Shown here: positions 35,930-48,278 of the stretch, piece after piece
Numbering within the stretch: position 1 is the first letter of the stretch
How the letters are laid out: every line of letters begins with the position of its first letter
DNA from: Clostridiaceae bacterium Marseille-Q4143
GTDB lineage: Bacteria > Bacillota > Clostridia > Lachnospirales > Lachnospiraceae
Direction of reading: 5' to 3'
NCBI GenBank assembly: GCA_018228645.1
Contig: CP073693.1
Location: 372,001 to 436,000, forward strand
DNA: 64,000 nt
Notes under the pieces: generated by a model
What the model was told of the DNA's origin: nothing
Databases searched by the model: none
Seen by the model: the letters and a program-made list of their open reading frames with translations, nothing else
Translations under genes and position numbers: made by a program

Positions 35930-36994
35930 TTAAGCCAGCCCGAACAGTTTTGCCAGTTCCTCTTCATCAAGATGAGAACCGATCACACACAGGCGGCCTG
36001 TGTAATCCGCATCTCCTCTGCGGATTTCATATTCTTCCGGAACCATATCAAAGTGCAGCCAGGTACCATCTGTACACGGAATAATGCCCTTTGCACGCAG
36101 AATGATGCCATATTCGTCACCATCGGAAAGTTTCTTCAGGATGTCACGCAGCTGCTCCTCGCTGTATTTGTGTGGAGTCTCCTGACCCCAGCTGGAGAAC
36201 ACTTCGTCTGCATGATGGTGATGATGATGGTCATGATCGTGGCAGCCACAGGTGCAGTCATCGCCATGCTCATGGTCGTGATGATGCTCGTGATCGTGGT
36301 CGTGATGATGCTCATGCTCGTGATCATGGTCATGATCGCAGCAATGGTCATGATCCTCATGCTCATGAAGATGCTCCATCTCCTCTTTCAGAATCAGATC
36401 CTGATGCTCCATAGCAGCCAGAATCTGCTCCCCTTTCAGCTCATCCCACGGAGTCGTAATGATGGTAGCCTTCGGATTCTTCTCTTTTAACATCTTTACA
36501 GCAGCGTCCAGTTTGTCCTCGGACATCTTCTGGGTACGGCTCATAACGATAGTTCCTGCATTTTCTACCTGATTGTTAAAGAACTCACCAAAGTTCTTCA
36601 TATACATTTTGCACTTCTGTCCGTCTACAACGGTAATGGAGCTGTTCAGTTCCACCGGCTCATGAGCAGCAACACCCTGTACCGCTCTGGTCACGTCAGA
36701 GAGTTTGCCAACACCTGACGGCTCAATCAGGATGCGGTCCGGAGCATAGGTCTCGATAACCTGTTTCAGGGCAGTACCGAAATCACCTACCAGAGAGCAG
36801 CAAATACAGCCGGAATTCATCTCGGTAATCTGTACGCCTGCATCCTTCAGAAAACCGCCATCGATGCCGATCTCACCGAACTCATTCTCGATCAGAACAA
36901 TCTTCTGACCTGCGAATACCTCTTTCAGCATTTTTTTGATCAGTGTGGTCTTGCCGGCTCCAAGGAAACCGGAAATAATCTCAATCTTTGTCAT
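35930..36994 (-). CDS. CobW/P47K-family metallochaperone GTPase with His-rich insert
   Basis: 354 residues from ATG 36994 (AAGGAAAA upstream). Walker A is SGFLGAGKTTLIK, the metal-binding CxCC motif is SGCICCSLVGDF (about 60-71), and IEPSGVGKLSD follows. Between about residue 215 and 275 lies an extreme insert with 27 His and 5 Cys among Asp/Glu, then the C-terminal CobW_C domain (IIRAKGIIPC, VIGSHLDEEEL). COG0523 proteins deliver zinc, cobalt or iron; the insert suggests strong metal buffering. A Zur-type operator is not visible upstream. It lies 17 bases before the fused GTPase. Confidence 0.9.
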   Translation of the reverse strand: MTKIEIISGFLGAGKTTLIKKMLKEVFAGQKIVLIENEFGEIGIDGGFLKDAGVQITEMNSGCICCSLVGDFGTALKQVIETYAPDRILIEPSGVGKLSDVTRAVQGVAAHEPVELNSSITVVDGQKCKMYMKNFGEFFNNQVENAGTIVMSRTQKMSEDKLDAAVKMLKEKNPKATIITTPWDELKGEQILAAMEHQDLILKEEMEHLHEHEDHDHCCDHDHDHEHEHHHDHDHEHHHDHEHGDDCTCGCHDHDHHHHHHADEVFSSWGQETPHKYSEEQLRDILKKLSDGDEYGIILRAKGIIPCTDGTWLHFDMVPEEYEIRRGDADYTGRLCVIGSHLDEEELAKLFGLA

Positions 36995-37018
36995 GCTATT
37001 TTCCTTCTTTCTCTGAGC

Positions 37019-37046
37019 AAAAAGCCCTCGGTTTCCCAAGGGCTTT
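37019..37046 (-). terminator. Terminator of infC-rpmI-rplT
   Basis: AAAGCCCTtGG / CCgAGGGCTTT stem with a short loop, then TTTTT on the minus strand. Confidence 0.85.
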
Positions 37047-37056
37047 CATTCGTTAC

Positions 37057-37416
37057 TTATTTATTCAGTGCTTTTTTAGCAGTCTCTGCCAGAGCAGTGA
37101 AAGCTGCTGCATCGTTTACTGCAAGATCAGCAAGGATCTTACGATTCATCTCAACGCCTGCGCTCTTCAGTCCGTACATAAATTTGCTGTAGGACAGTCC
37201 GTTCATACGTGCTGCTGCATTGATACGAGCGATCCACAGCTGTCTGAACTGACGTTTTCTCTCTTTACGTCCAGCGTATGCACTGGTCAGTGCTCTCATT
37301 ACAGACTGTTTTGCTACTCTGTACTGTTTGCTTCTAGCTCCTCTGTAGCCCTTTGCGAGCTTTAATACTCTATTGTGTTTCTTTTTAGCGTTTAATGCGC
37401 CTTTAACTCTTGCCAT
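37057..37416 (-). CDS. rplT: 50S ribosomal protein L20
   Basis: 119 residues, full length. Basic N-terminus [26 protein letters not shown], then [16 protein letters not shown], both family hallmarks. Needed early in 50S assembly; in Firmicutes it also represses its own operon by binding the leader upstream of infC (see 38211-38367). Third gene of the operon, 31 bases after rpmI. Confidence 0.98.
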   Translation of the reverse strand: MARVKGALNAKKKHNRVLKLAKGYRGARSKQYRVAKQSVMRALTSAYAGRKERKRQFRQLWIARINAAARMNGLSYSKFMYGLKSAGVEMNRKILADLAVNDAAAFTALAETAKKALNK

Positions 37417-37447
37417 TTTTCTTCCTCCTTAACTTTCTTCCCAAATC

Positions 37448-37645
37448 TTATAAATACGGCAGAATCTTCTTCATGCTCTTAACGTTAGTAGCATCCGTGA
37501 TGATGGATTTACGAAGATTTCTCTTTCTCTTCTGGGATTTTTTCGTTAAGATATGGCTCTTATAAGCTTTCATTCTCTTTAACTGACCTGTTCCGGTCTT
37601 TTTGAAACGTTTCGCAGCTGCTCTGCTAGTTTTTACCTTTGGCAT
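37448..37645 (-). CDS. rpmI: 50S ribosomal protein L35
   Basis: 65 residues, full length: [20 protein letters not shown] and [16 protein letters not shown] are typical. AGGAGGAACAAAC precedes the ATG. Middle gene of infC-rpmI-rplT. Confidence 0.98.
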   Translation of the reverse strand: MPKVKTSRAAAKRFKKTGTGQLKRMKAYKSHILTKKSQKRKRNLRKSIITDATNVKSMKKILPYL

Positions 37646-37703
37646 ATGTTTGTTCCTCCTGTGAAATCTAAATTATACTACAGGCCCCCTGGCCCTTGTT
37701 ATT

Positions 37704-38210
37704 TTAACGCTTTTCCGTTAAAAACATCGTCATACTGCGGCCTTCCATCTTCGGAGCCTTATCAATCGCTGCGATGTCTGCCATGCGCTCTGCAAACACG
37801 TCCAGAATCTTCTTGCTGCTCTGTACATGTGCCATCTCACGGCCGCGGAAACGTAAAGTAACCTTTACCTTATCACCCTTCTGAATGAATTTTCTGGCTG
37901 CATTCACCTTAGTGTTCAGGTCATTCTCATCAATATTCGGGGACAGACGCACCTCTTTGATCTCAATGGTCTTCTGCTTTTTCTTTGCTTCCTTCTCTCT
38001 GCGTGCCTGCTCATAACGATACTTACCGTAATCGATGATCTTGCATACCGGCGGCTTTGCTGTAGGTGCGATCTTTACCAGATCAAGCTCCGCCTCTCTT
38101 GCCATCTTCATTGCCTCGCTGGCAGACATAATTCCTAACTGTTCCCCGTTCTGACCGACTACACGAACCTCACGGTCGCGAATCTGCTCATTGATCATTA
38201 ACTCGCTAAT
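37704..38210 (-). CDS. infC: Translation initiation factor IF-3, probable AUU start
   Basis: 168 residues from the ATT codon at 38208-38210. GGAGGTG lies seven bases upstream, whereas the first ATG (38198) has no suitable ribosome site. The frame also continues upstream into the terminator stem, which excludes a longer protein. Product begins SELMINEQIRDREVRVV; the linker is Lys-rich (YRYEQARREKEAKKKQK), and the C-domain has VKVTLRFRGREMAH. IF-3 rejects non-canonical start codons, so an AUU start allows autorepression, as in E. coli. Confidence 0.95.
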   Translation of the reverse strand: MSELMINEQIRDREVRVVGQNGEQLGIMSASEAMKMAREAELDLVKIAPTAKPPVCKIIDYGKYRYEQARREKEAKKKQKTIEIKEVRLSPNIDENDLNTKVNAARKFIQKGDKVKVTLRFRGREMAHVQSSKKILDVFAERMADIAAIDKAPKMEGRSMTMFLTEKR

Positions 38211-38367
38211 TGTCGTACACCTCCGCAATTGTTGCACAAAAAAAGTGGATAGAAAACTATCCACTTTCTACATGAAAAATGCTCTTCGCATCATCTTTTC
38301 ACGATATAAACCCGGGTCACCGCTTGTGCCGAGGTGAGAGTGGATACTCTTCTTTCATTTCATAACC
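38211..38367 (-). promoter_or_regulatory. L20-type leader with terminator, upstream of infC
   Basis: A leader of about 150 bases ends in an intrinsic terminator: an 11-bp stem (38242-38252 with 38257-38267), four-base loop and seven T (38238-38244), directly before the infC ribosome site. An upstream segment around 38335-38350 includes TATCCACTC, complementary to part of the terminator arm, so it could form an alternative structure. Firmicutes infC leaders are known to be controlled by L20 in this way; L20 binding itself is inferred. Confidence 0.65.
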
Positions 38368-38373
38368 TTGTAT

Positions 38374-38402
38374 AGATTATCACACTTATTTTCTGCTGTC
38401 AA
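38374..38402 (-). promoter_or_regulatory. Promoter of infC-rpmI-rplT
   Basis: Minus strand TTGACA (38397-38402), 17 bases, TAATCT (38374-38379); an alternative -10 GATAAT overlaps it at a shorter spacing. Just downstream of the DUF4250 stop codon. Confidence 0.65.
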
Positions 38403-38408
38403 CTATTT

Positions 38409-38582
38409 TTATACAAATTTATTTAATTTTTCATCATACTCGTAATCAATGGTTTTCAGCTTCTTTTTCAGCTCTTCAGCTGACACATCCTGGCTGCTGC
38501 AGAACCCTTCCAGACTCTCATAAAAGTCCCTAAGCTGGGTATTCACATAGCTTAACAGCATCATTGGATCTTCCGGTAACAT
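38409..38582 (-). CDS. DUF4250-family small protein
   Basis: 57 residues from ATG 38582, preceded by GGGAGGTC; the longer open frame to 38618 is not needed. It begins MLPEDPMMLLSYVNTQLRD and ends in EYDEKLNKFV, as DUF4250 proteins do. They are small, acidic, cytosolic and restricted to Clostridia and relatives; function unknown. Lies between clpB and infC on the same strand. Confidence 0.8.
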   Translation of the reverse strand: MLPEDPMMLLSYVNTQLRDFYESLEGFCSSQDVSAEELKKKLKTIDYEYDEKLNKFV

Positions 38583-38646
38583 AAAAAGACCTCCCATACT
38601 ATGATATGGATCTATCATACCATGAGAGGTCTCATTTTACCATGCT

Positions 38647-41229
38647 TTATTTTGTATGGATGGTCAGTCCGTTACCGTCTGTATCCACTACCATGACACT
38701 TCCAGCATGGACTTCTCCACCGAGAATGAATCTGGCTGCCATGGTTTCCACATTCTTCTGAAGGAATCTCTTCAGAGGACGTGCGCCATAGACCGGATCA
38801 TAACCATGCTCCACAATGTAAGCCTTCGCTGCATCGGTCAGCTCAATGGTCAGTTCCTTATCCTCCAGACGTTTGTTCACATCTGCCATCATCAGATCAA
38901 TGATATTGCCAATGTTATTCTTCGTCAGCGGTTTGAACAGGATAATCTCATCGAGACGGTTCAGAAACTCCGGTCTGAAATGTCCGCGCAGATCGTTCAT
39001 TACCTGTGCTTCACACTCCGGACGGATGTCACCATTTTCATCAATGCCTTCCAGCAAATAGCTGGAACCAATGTTGGAAGTCATAATGAGAATCGTATTC
39101 TTAAAATCCACTGTTCTTCCCTGAGAATCTGTGATACGTCCATCATCCAGTACCTGCAGCAGTACATTAAATACATCCGGATGGGCTTTCTCAATCTCAT
39201 CGAACAATACAACAGAGTAGGGATGTCTTCTGACTGCTTCTGTCAGCTGACCTCCTTCCTCATATCCTACATATCCGGGCGGCGCTCCGATCAGACGGGA
39301 TACGGAGTATTTCTCCATATACTCACTCATATCGATACGCACCATATTCTGTTCATCATCGAACAGGCTGGCTGCCAGTGCCTTAGCAAGCTCTGTCTTA
39401 CCAACACCGGTAGGCCCAAGGAACAGGAAGGAACCAATAGGTTTGGTCGGATCCTTGATGCCCGCTTTGGAACGGATAATGGCATCCGTTACCTTCTGCA
39501 CACCTTCATCCTGACCGATAACCCGTTTGTGGAGTTCTTCGTCCAGATGGAGGGTTTTATTTCTCTCACTCTCCGTCAGTTTTGCTACCGGAATACCGGT
39601 CCAGCGGGAAATGATTCTGGCGATCTCCTCATCTGTAACACTCTCGTGTACCAGAGACAGGTCTTTGTTCTTAACCTTCTCTTCCTCGTCCTCCAACTGC
39701 TTCTGCAGCTGTGGCAGGCGGCCATACTGAAGCTGTGCTGCTTTCTCCAGGTCGTACCCCTGCTGGGCAGCCTGAATCTGCTTGTTCACATCCTCGATCT
39801 CCTCACGAAGTTTAGAGAGATTCTCGACGGATTTCTTCTCGTCATCCCACTGGGCTTTCTTATTATTAAACTCATCCCGCAGATCAGCCAGTTCCTTCTG
39901 GAGATTCTCCAGACGCTCCTGGCTAAGACGATCTGTCTCTTTCTTAAGAGCTGCTTCCTCGATCTCCAGCTGCAGCACTTTTCGGCGCAGCTCATCGAGT
40001 TCGGTCGGCATGGAATCCAGTTCCGTCTTAATAAGGGCACAGGCCTCATCTACCAGGTCAATGGCTTTATCCGGCAGGAAACGCTCGGAAATATAACGGT
40101 GGGACAAGGTTGCTGCTGCCACCAGAGCAGAGTCTGTGATCTTAACCCCATGGAATACTTCGTAACGCTCTTTCAGACCTCTCAGGATGGAAATCGTATC
40201 TTCTACGGTCGGCTCGTCTACCAGTACCTGCTGGAAACGACGCTCCAGAGCCGCATCTTTCTCAATGTACTGACGGTATTCATCCAGCGTGGTCGCACCG
40301 ATACAATGAAGCTCGCCTCTTGCCAGAAGCGGTTTCAACAGGTTACCGGCATCCATGGCGCCGTCGGTCTTGCCGGCACCTACAATCAGATGCAGTTCAT
40401 CGATGAACAGGATAATCTGTCCTTCGCTCTTTCTGACTTCTTCCAGAACAGCTTTCAGACGTTCCTCAAATTCACCTCTGTATTTGGCACCTGCTACCAG
40501 GGAACCCATATCCAGTGAAAAAATCTTTTTATTCTTCAGTCCTTCCGGAACATCACCGCGGACAATCCGCTGTGCCAGACCTTCAACGACTGCTGTCTTA
40601 CCAACACCAGGCTCACCGATGAGCACCGGATTATTCTTGGTCTTACGGGACAGGATACGGATCACATTGCGGATCTCGGAATCACGTCCGATGACCGGAT
40701 CAAGCTTCTGCTCACGAGCACGCTCTACCAGCTCTGTACCATACTTAGTCAGAGTATCATACGTAGCTTCCGGATTATCACTGGTGACTCTCTGATTGCC
40801 CCTGACGGTAGAAAGAACCTGCAGGAACTTATCCCTGGTAATTCCATTCTCACGGAACAGCTCCTTCATGGAAGGACTTGGATTATCAAGCAGAGATAGG
40901 AACAGATGCTCTACGGATACGTACTCATCACCCATCCGTTTTGCTTCATCCTCTGCGCTGATCAGTGCTTTATTCAGGTACTGGCCGATATAAGGCTGAC
41001 CGCCTGATACTTTCACACGCTTGTTCAGCGCCTGCTCTACCTGCTCTTTAAATAAAGTATCATCTATGTTCATCTTGGAAATCAGTCTGGCAATCAGACT
41101 TTCTTCCTGTGTCAGAAGACTGTACAGAAGATGCTCCTGCTCAATCTCCTGATTGCCATACTCCATGGCAATCTTCTCAAGCTCGTTCACTGCCTGAACT
41201 GATTTCTGAGTAAATTTCTGTATATTCAT
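38647..41229 (-). CDS. clpB: ClpB disaggregase
   Basis: 860 residues from ATG 41229, after AGGAGGCGAGCAT; codons upstream to 41280 are leader. N-terminal Clp-N repeat domain (1-145), first AAA+ with [15 protein letters not shown], long coiled-coil middle domain (about 400-530; rich in Leu/Glu/Lys), second AAA+ with [15 protein letters not shown] and a C-terminal D2-small domain. No IGF-type ClpP loop is evident in the second AAA+ domain, which fits ClpB rather than ClpC or ClpA. It works with DnaK to dissolve aggregates. Expression is under a CIRCE element. Confidence 0.97.
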   Translation of the reverse strand: MNIQKFTQKSVQAVNELEKIAMEYGNQEIEQEHLLYSLLTQEESLIARLISKMNIDDTLFKEQVEQALNKRVKVSGGQPYIGQYLNKALISAEDEAKRMGDEYVSVEHLFLSLLDNPSPSMKELFRENGITRDKFLQVLSTVRGNQRVTSDNPEATYDTLTKYGTELVERAREQKLDPVIGRDSEIRNVIRILSRKTKNNPVLIGEPGVGKTAVVEGLAQRIVRGDVPEGLKNKKIFSLDMGSLVAGAKYRGEFEERLKAVLEEVRKSEGQIILFIDELHLIVGAGKTDGAMDAGNLLKPLLARGELHCIGATTLDEYRQYIEKDAALERRFQQVLVDEPTVEDTISILRGLKERYEVFHGVKITDSALVAAATLSHRYISERFLPDKAIDLVDEACALIKTELDSMPTELDELRRKVLQLEIEEAALKKETDRLSQERLENLQKELADLRDEFNNKKAQWDDEKKSVENLSKLREEIEDVNKQIQAAQQGYDLEKAAQLQYGRLPQLQKQLEDEEEKVKNKDLSLVHESVTDEEIARIISRWTGIPVAKLTESERNKTLHLDEELHKRVIGQDEGVQKVTDAIIRSKAGIKDPTKPIGSFLFLGPTGVGKTELAKALAASLFDDEQNMVRIDMSEYMEKYSVSRLIGAPPGYVGYEEGGQLTEAVRRHPYSVVLFDEIEKAHPDVFNVLLQVLDDGRITDSQGRTVDFKNTILIMTSNIGSSYLLEGIDENGDIRPECEAQVMNDLRGHFRPEFLNRLDEIILFKPLTKNNIGNIIDLMMADVNKRLEDKELTIELTDAAKAYIVEHGYDPVYGARPLKRFLQKNVETMAARFILGGEVHAGSVMVVDTDGNGLTIHTK

Positions 41230-41309
41230 ATGCTCGCCTCCTCGCTTCGCATAACCGATGCCGGATATAAAATCCTGCATACTGATGTCTATTTCTTTGT
41301 TCTATGTGT

Positions 41310-41352
41310 ACTATAGCACCAGTTGTTAGCACTGTCAAGAGTCGAGTGCTAA
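41310..41352 (-). promoter_or_regulatory. clpB promoter overlapped by a CIRCE operator
   Basis: TTAGCACTG (41326-41334), nine bases, GAGTGCTAA (41344-41352): CIRCE consensus with a single mismatch. On the minus strand TTGACA (41333-41338), 17 bases and TATAGT (41310-41315) form a strong promoter whose -35 box is inside the operator. HrcA should block it and release on heat stress. hrcA itself is not in the window. Confidence 0.9.
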
Positions 41353-41466
41353 TTTTTTGTGAAAATTTTGTGAAGCCTTGATTTTACGGGCTTCACAGGG
41401 ATTTTTCACTTGCTTTCGCACTCGATTTTCTTGATTTGACCACATTTTACGACAACGACTTATGGT

Positions 41467-41559
41467 TTATACCACAGCAGGTACGGTTTCCGGCAGGTTC
41501 ATTTTAGACATCTCGTTCTCCACATGAGACTTGCTTATATAAAATAATATAAAACAGAC
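41467..41559 (-). pseudogene. Short remnant frame next to the AraC gene
   Basis: After the AraC stop at 41560 the same frame stays open for 30 codons and reads KSHVENEMSKMNLPETVPAVV at its end before TAA (41467-41469). This looks like the tail of a truncated protein, perhaps of a mobile element. The parent family is not recognised. A nearby 8-bp hairpin (41370-41377 with 41389-41396) lacks a T-run. The rest of 41353-41466 shows nothing else. Confidence 0.3.
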
Positions 41560-42384
41560 CTATTCGTCTAAACCCAAAACTCTTTGGGACAACATATCTT
41601 TCACACATATACTCCTATAGTCACTCGGCGACATCTTATATCTTTCCTTAAATACTCGATTAAACGTTCTCTGACTTTCAAATCCACTATTCAGACAAAT
41701 ATTTGTAATAGAATCACTCGTATTTTCCAAACGATGGCATGCATAGTTCAGCCTTGCATCGTTAAGATATTGATTAAAGTTTCTATGGAATGTTTTGGAA
41801 AAGAGTCTGGATAAAACATATTTGCTCACCCCAAGATCTTTTGCCATCTCCTCCAATGAAAACTTCTTCTTGAAATTTGCTGATATATAGGAAACTGTCT
41901 GGTAAATAAGATCGTTGCTCCCCACATTACTCTTTTCTACCAAATTTAATTTTCCTATGCAGCGCGCCAACACAATTTGAAGATATGCCTGTGCAACCAT
42001 AATATCCGACTGTTCTGTCTCTAAAATCGCATTTATAACCCTATATACCTCCGATTCGACCTTTTCTGCTTTGATGATTGGATATTCAGGAGCCATAGAT
42101 TTCATGATATCTGCAAATTTGTCAAGCGTAAATGGCGATGCAATCAGATAAATTGCTTTATTTACACCGGGTGTCAGTACCTGATAGTGATGAATAACAT
42201 CTGGAAATATAAAGCCTATATCTCCTTTTTCCATATGGTATAGTTCCTGTCCGACACCAAGCTCTAATGATCCACTTGTTACACAAACGATCTCCAGTGC
42301 ATTATGAAGATGTGGTTCAATATGTTTTGACTTCTTATTTACTGCTATGATCTCCTCTTTTGTGTCAACATATTTTAACTGCAT
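41560..42384 (-). CDS. AraC-family transcriptional regulator
   Basis: 274 residues from ATG 42384, preceded by GGGGAGTATTTC. N-terminal cupin-like sugar-sensing domain (about 5-130; HIEPHLHNALEIVCV, MEKGDIGFIFPDVIHHYQV) and C-terminal double HTH (175-265; FSLEEMAKDLGVSKYVLSRLF, NICLNSGFESQRTFNRVFKERY). Such proteins usually activate adjacent sugar genes. It is the first of two AraC regulators flanking the lactose locus, and is divergent from a tiny ORF at 42494. Effector unknown, perhaps galactose or lactose. Confidence 0.88.
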   Translation of the reverse strand: MQLKYVDTKEEIIAVNKKSKHIEPHLHNALEIVCVTSGSLELGVGQELYHMEKGDIGFIFPDVIHHYQVLTPGVNKAIYLIASPFTLDKFADIMKSMAPEYPIIKAEKVESEVYRVINAILETEQSDIMVAQAYLQIVLARCIGKLNLVEKSNVGSNDLIYQTVSYISANFKKKFSLEEMAKDLGVSKYVLSRLFSKTFHRNFNQYLNDARLNYACHRLENTSDSITNICLNSGFESQRTFNRVFKERYKMSPSDYRSICVKDMLSQRVLGLDE

Positions 42385-42493
42385 GAAATACTCCCCTTTG
42401 CAACATTTGTCTATATCTTCTTTCGATTTGGCAAGCAATCCTTTTACACCTATCTTATAATCAACTTATAAATAAGGAAAGGAGGAATTGCAA

Positions 42494-42571
42494 ATGAGTA
42501 ACCTAAAAAATTATCTGAATGACCTTTTAGTATTCTACACTGAATATTTTGAACATCCATACCATGTATAA
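42494..42571 (+). CDS. Candidate 25-residue peptide gene in the lactose locus
   Basis: An ATG follows AAGGAAAGGAGGAATTGCAA, the strongest ribosome site in this region. The 25-codon frame begins MSNLKNYLNDLLVFYTEY and ends in TAA at 42571, with a hairpin terminator 12 bases on. The peptide is aromatic-rich and amphipathic. A TATAAT at 42456-42461 could be its -10. The compact unit of ribosome site, short ORF and terminator argues for a real small gene; function unknown. Confidence 0.5.
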   Translation: MSNLKNYLNDLLVFYTEYFEHPYHV

Positions 42572-42582
42572 ATGCCGAAAAG

Positions 42583-42627
42583 AAAAAAGCATTGCCTCAT
42601 CAAACACTGATCAGACAACGCTTTTTC
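42583..42627. terminator. Shared terminator between the 25-codon ORF and the GPH symporter gene
   Basis: Imperfect stem beginning AAAAAGC-x-TTG and closing CAA-x-GCTTTTT with a mid-stem mismatch. T-runs occur on both strands (CTTTTTCC on plus, GCTTTTTTC on minus), so it serves both convergent genes. Confidence 0.75.
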
Positions 42628-42636
42628 CTGTCAATT

Positions 42637-44034
42637 CTAATTGATGTCTAATGCATCTGTTACTTCATCTGCAACGATTCCTTTTTCTGCTTTCAGTTTC
42701 TTATTTGTATCTTCTACATTCATTCTTGAAAGCACAAACATAATCAATACATCAAAGATTAACGGAAGCCACAGATACATGAACTGCATCATATCAAGTG
42801 CAGACTGTGGCTGAGTTGCATTTGTTCCGACATATCCACTGAACTCAAGCATCCATCCAACAACAGCGGTTCCAATACCTCCACCGATTTTTACACCAAG
42901 AGAAGTACAAGAGTACATCGTTCCGTCAATTCTCTTTCCCTGCGTAAGATAAGTGTATTCAGAGCAAGATGCGATAACTGCATTCATATCTCCCTGCCAT
43001 GGTCCCTGACCTAAGGCTGCAAGAGCTGTAAATGCCATCATCAGCGGAACACTACCCATATATCCGGCAACAACAACAAGTGCTCTACCGATGACTGCTA
43101 AGACGTAACCTCTTAAGTTCAGTTTATACATACCTTTCCACTTACCAACTAATGTCGGTGTGAAAATCAGGGCAATGATCAGTGGAATATTTACTGCCCA
43201 TGCAAATTGTCCAAACAAATTCTTATTTTTCAGTACCCATGTCATGTAATAAATGCCAGCTCCAATCATGGCACCATATAACTGCTGTAAAATATATGTT
43301 CCACAAATCATCATGTAATATTTGTTTTTGACAAGAAGCTTGAATGCCTGTACCATTCCATACTTTTCATTATCATTCTTTACTTCTCCTTCATTAAGTT
43401 CTTCCTCCGGAAGTTCCTTAACAGAAAGTGCTGAAATCGTATTTACGACCAGACCAATGATTGCATAGATAATAGCAACCGTTCTCCATGCCGCAGCATC
43501 TCCACCACATTTATCTACAAATCCAACTGTAATCGCCTGAATCAGAAGACTTGTTGAAAATGCAAAAATAAAACGGTAAGATCCCATCTGTACACGCTCT
43601 TTGCTGTTCTTTGTAATCAGTGACGTAAGTGCTGAATAAGCAATATTGTTTGCTGTATAAAACACACCATTTAACAGTGTATAAGAAATAAAGAACCATG
43701 CATATTTAGCCGTTGTTCCCAAACTCACTGGTACTGCAAAGCAGCCGACCAGCGTAATGGCACAACCAATATATCCGTATAGCATCCAGGGTTTCGCTTT
43801 TCCCATTTTACTGTGTGTTTTGTCGATCATTGATCCAAAGAATATATCCGTAAAACCATCAAATAGTTTTGATACGGCAATCAGGGTACCCACGACACCT
43901 GCAGCAAGTCCTACCGAGTCCGTCAGATAGACCATCATAAAGGAGGTCAGGAACGCATAGACTACATTGCCTGCAATATCACCTGAACCATATCCAATTT
44001 TGTTATACCATTTCAAATACTTTTTTTCTTCCAT
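42637..44034 (-). CDS. GPH-family sugar:cation symporter
   Basis: 465 residues with 12 predicted membrane helices. It is in the glycoside-pentoside-hexuronide family: GYGSGDIAGNVVYAF near the N-terminus, KLFDGFTDIFFGSMIDKTHSK in the loop after helix 2, and VGCFAVP later. The lack of a C-terminal IIA domain separates it from streptococcal LacS. It lies 60 bases after lacZ in the same direction, so lactose or another beta-galactoside is the likely cargo, carried with sodium or protons. Confidence 0.9.
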   Translation of the reverse strand: MEEKKYLKWYNKIGYGSGDIAGNVVYAFLTSFMMVYLTDSVGLAAGVVGTLIAVSKLFDGFTDIFFGSMIDKTHSKMGKAKPWMLYGYIGCAITLVGCFAVPVSLGTTAKYAWFFISYTLLNGVFYTANNIAYSALTSLITKNSKERVQMGSYRFIFAFSTSLLIQAITVGFVDKCGGDAAAWRTVAIIYAIIGLVVNTISALSVKELPEEELNEGEVKNDNEKYGMVQAFKLLVKNKYYMMICGTYILQQLYGAMIGAGIYYMTWVLKNKNLFGQFAWAVNIPLIIALIFTPTLVGKWKGMYKLNLRGYVLAVIGRALVVVAGYMGSVPLMMAFTALAALGQGPWQGDMNAVIASCSEYTYLTQGKRIDGTMYSCTSLGVKIGGGIGTAVVGWMLEFSGYVGTNATQPQSALDMMQFMYLWLPLIFDVLIMFVLSRMNVEDTNKKLKAEKGIVADEVTDALDIN

Positions 44035-44094
44035 CGAATTTCTTTGCTCCTCATCTTCATCGCACTTAGAATCTCAATATGTCTAACCGTATGA

Positions 44095-47211
<3,117 letters not shown>

Positions 47212-47243
47212 TTATTATGTTATATATAGCTTATGATAAGATG

Positions 47244-47279
47244 CAAAATATGTCTATAAATTGAATTAGACAAAATATG
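47244..47279. promoter_or_regulatory. Putative AraC-type operator between lacZ and the AraC gene
   Basis: A direct repeat CAAAATATG at 47244-47252 and 47271-47279, 27 bases apart, with an inverted repeat TGTCTA-N10-TAGACA (47251-47272) between. It sits in the 193-base divergent intergenic region, as expected for AraC-family sites. Which gene each repeat controls is unresolved. Confidence 0.4.
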
Positions 47280-47326
47280 CACTAAATGATACAATAACAA
47301 AAAAAGTAGGAAAGAGGTGATGCCAT

Positions 47327-48190
47327 ATGTACATGAACACCGGTTATTTGAACCATTCACATATGGATTTCAAAGATAAAAGTCATCCGTTGATTGTAGG
47401 AAGCTGTGGTACTTATCGTCTTTCCAGCCATCCTAAGCTTCCTACCTACCGTCCAAGGGGACGTCTGGATTATCAGATTATATATATAACTGCTGGTTGT
47501 GGGCATTTTCATTTTGATAATGTCAATAACGAAATGATTGTTCCAGCCGGTAACATTGTACTTTACAGACCGAAAGAACTTCAGAAATATGAATATTATG
47601 GAGATGATAAAACAGAAGTATACTGGATTCACTTCACAGGGAGCAATGTAAAAAATATCTTGCGTCAATATGGATTTCCAGATAAAGAACGTATCTTTCA
47701 AGTTGGTACATCTAAGGAATATGAACAGCTTTTCAAACGTATTATCATCGAACTTCAACGCTGTCAGGATAATTACGAAGAAATGCTTGCTCTTTTGCTG
47801 CGTCATCTTCTGATTAGCTTCCACCGGGAACTGGCCAGAGAACACATCTTGAAAAATGAATATCTTGATCATGAGATGGATAACGCTGTTACCTTTTTCA
47901 GTGAAAACTACAATCAAAATATTAATATTGACGATTATGCGGCCTCACGAGGGATGAGTGTCAGCTGGTTTATCCGAAATTTTAAAAAATACACCGGTTC
48001 CACGCCAATGCAATTTATTGTGGGAATCCGAATTACCAATGCTCAGATGTTACTTGAAACAACAACGTATTCTATCAATGAGATTTCCAAGATTGTCGGA
48101 TATGATAATCAGCTTTATTTCAGCCGACTTTTCCACAAACTGAAAGGATATTCGCCCAGAGAATATCGAAAAATAAGAAACAAATTCTAA
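47327..48190 (+). CDS. AraC-family transcriptional regulator, second copy
   Basis: 287 residues. N-terminal arabinose-binding-like domain (about 15-150; LPTYRPRGRLDYQIIYI, HFHFDNVNNEMIVPAGNIVLYRP) and C-terminal double HTH (180-280; INIDDYAASRGMSVSWFIRNF, NEISKIVGYDNQLYFSRLFHKLKGYSPREY). It is divergent from lacZ, the usual layout for an activator of that gene. GAGGTGATGCCAT precedes the start. Together with the regulator at 41560 it brackets the locus. Confidence 0.9.
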   Translation: MYMNTGYLNHSHMDFKDKSHPLIVGSCGTYRLSSHPKLPTYRPRGRLDYQIIYITAGCGHFHFDNVNNEMIVPAGNIVLYRPKELQKYEYYGDDKTEVYWIHFTGSNVKNILRQYGFPDKERIFQVGTSKEYEQLFKRIIIELQRCQDNYEEMLALLLRHLLISFHRELAREHILKNEYLDHEMDNAVTFFSENYNQNINIDDYAASRGMSVSWFIRNFKKYTGSTPMQFIVGIRITNAQMLLETTTYSINEISKIVGYDNQLYFSRLFHKLKGYSPREYRKIRNKF

Positions 48191-48223
48191 AATACAGAGG
48201 ATGTAAAAATCTGACTCACGCCA

Positions 48224-48271
48224 AAAGAGGATGCCACAGAATCAAATCAGATTATGTGGCACCCTCTTTTT
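48224..48271 (+). terminator. Terminator of the second AraC gene
   Basis: Stem AAGAGG-GCCACA / TGTGGC-CCTCTT with small internal loops and a five-T run. Confidence 0.8.
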
Positions 48272-48278
48272 CCTTTGG

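Noticed and set aside
36136..36414. Repeat-rich DNA in the CobW gene and frames of His/Asp- or Ile/Thr-rich type in other phases
   Set aside because: The repetition is low-complexity coding for the His-rich insert, not a CRISPR or tandem-repeat locus; off-frame products are shadows.
38656..40518. Plus-strand frame of 620 codons antisense to clpB
   Set aside because: It mirrors the codon pattern of clpB, has no ribosome site and no protein-like domains; clpB is certain.
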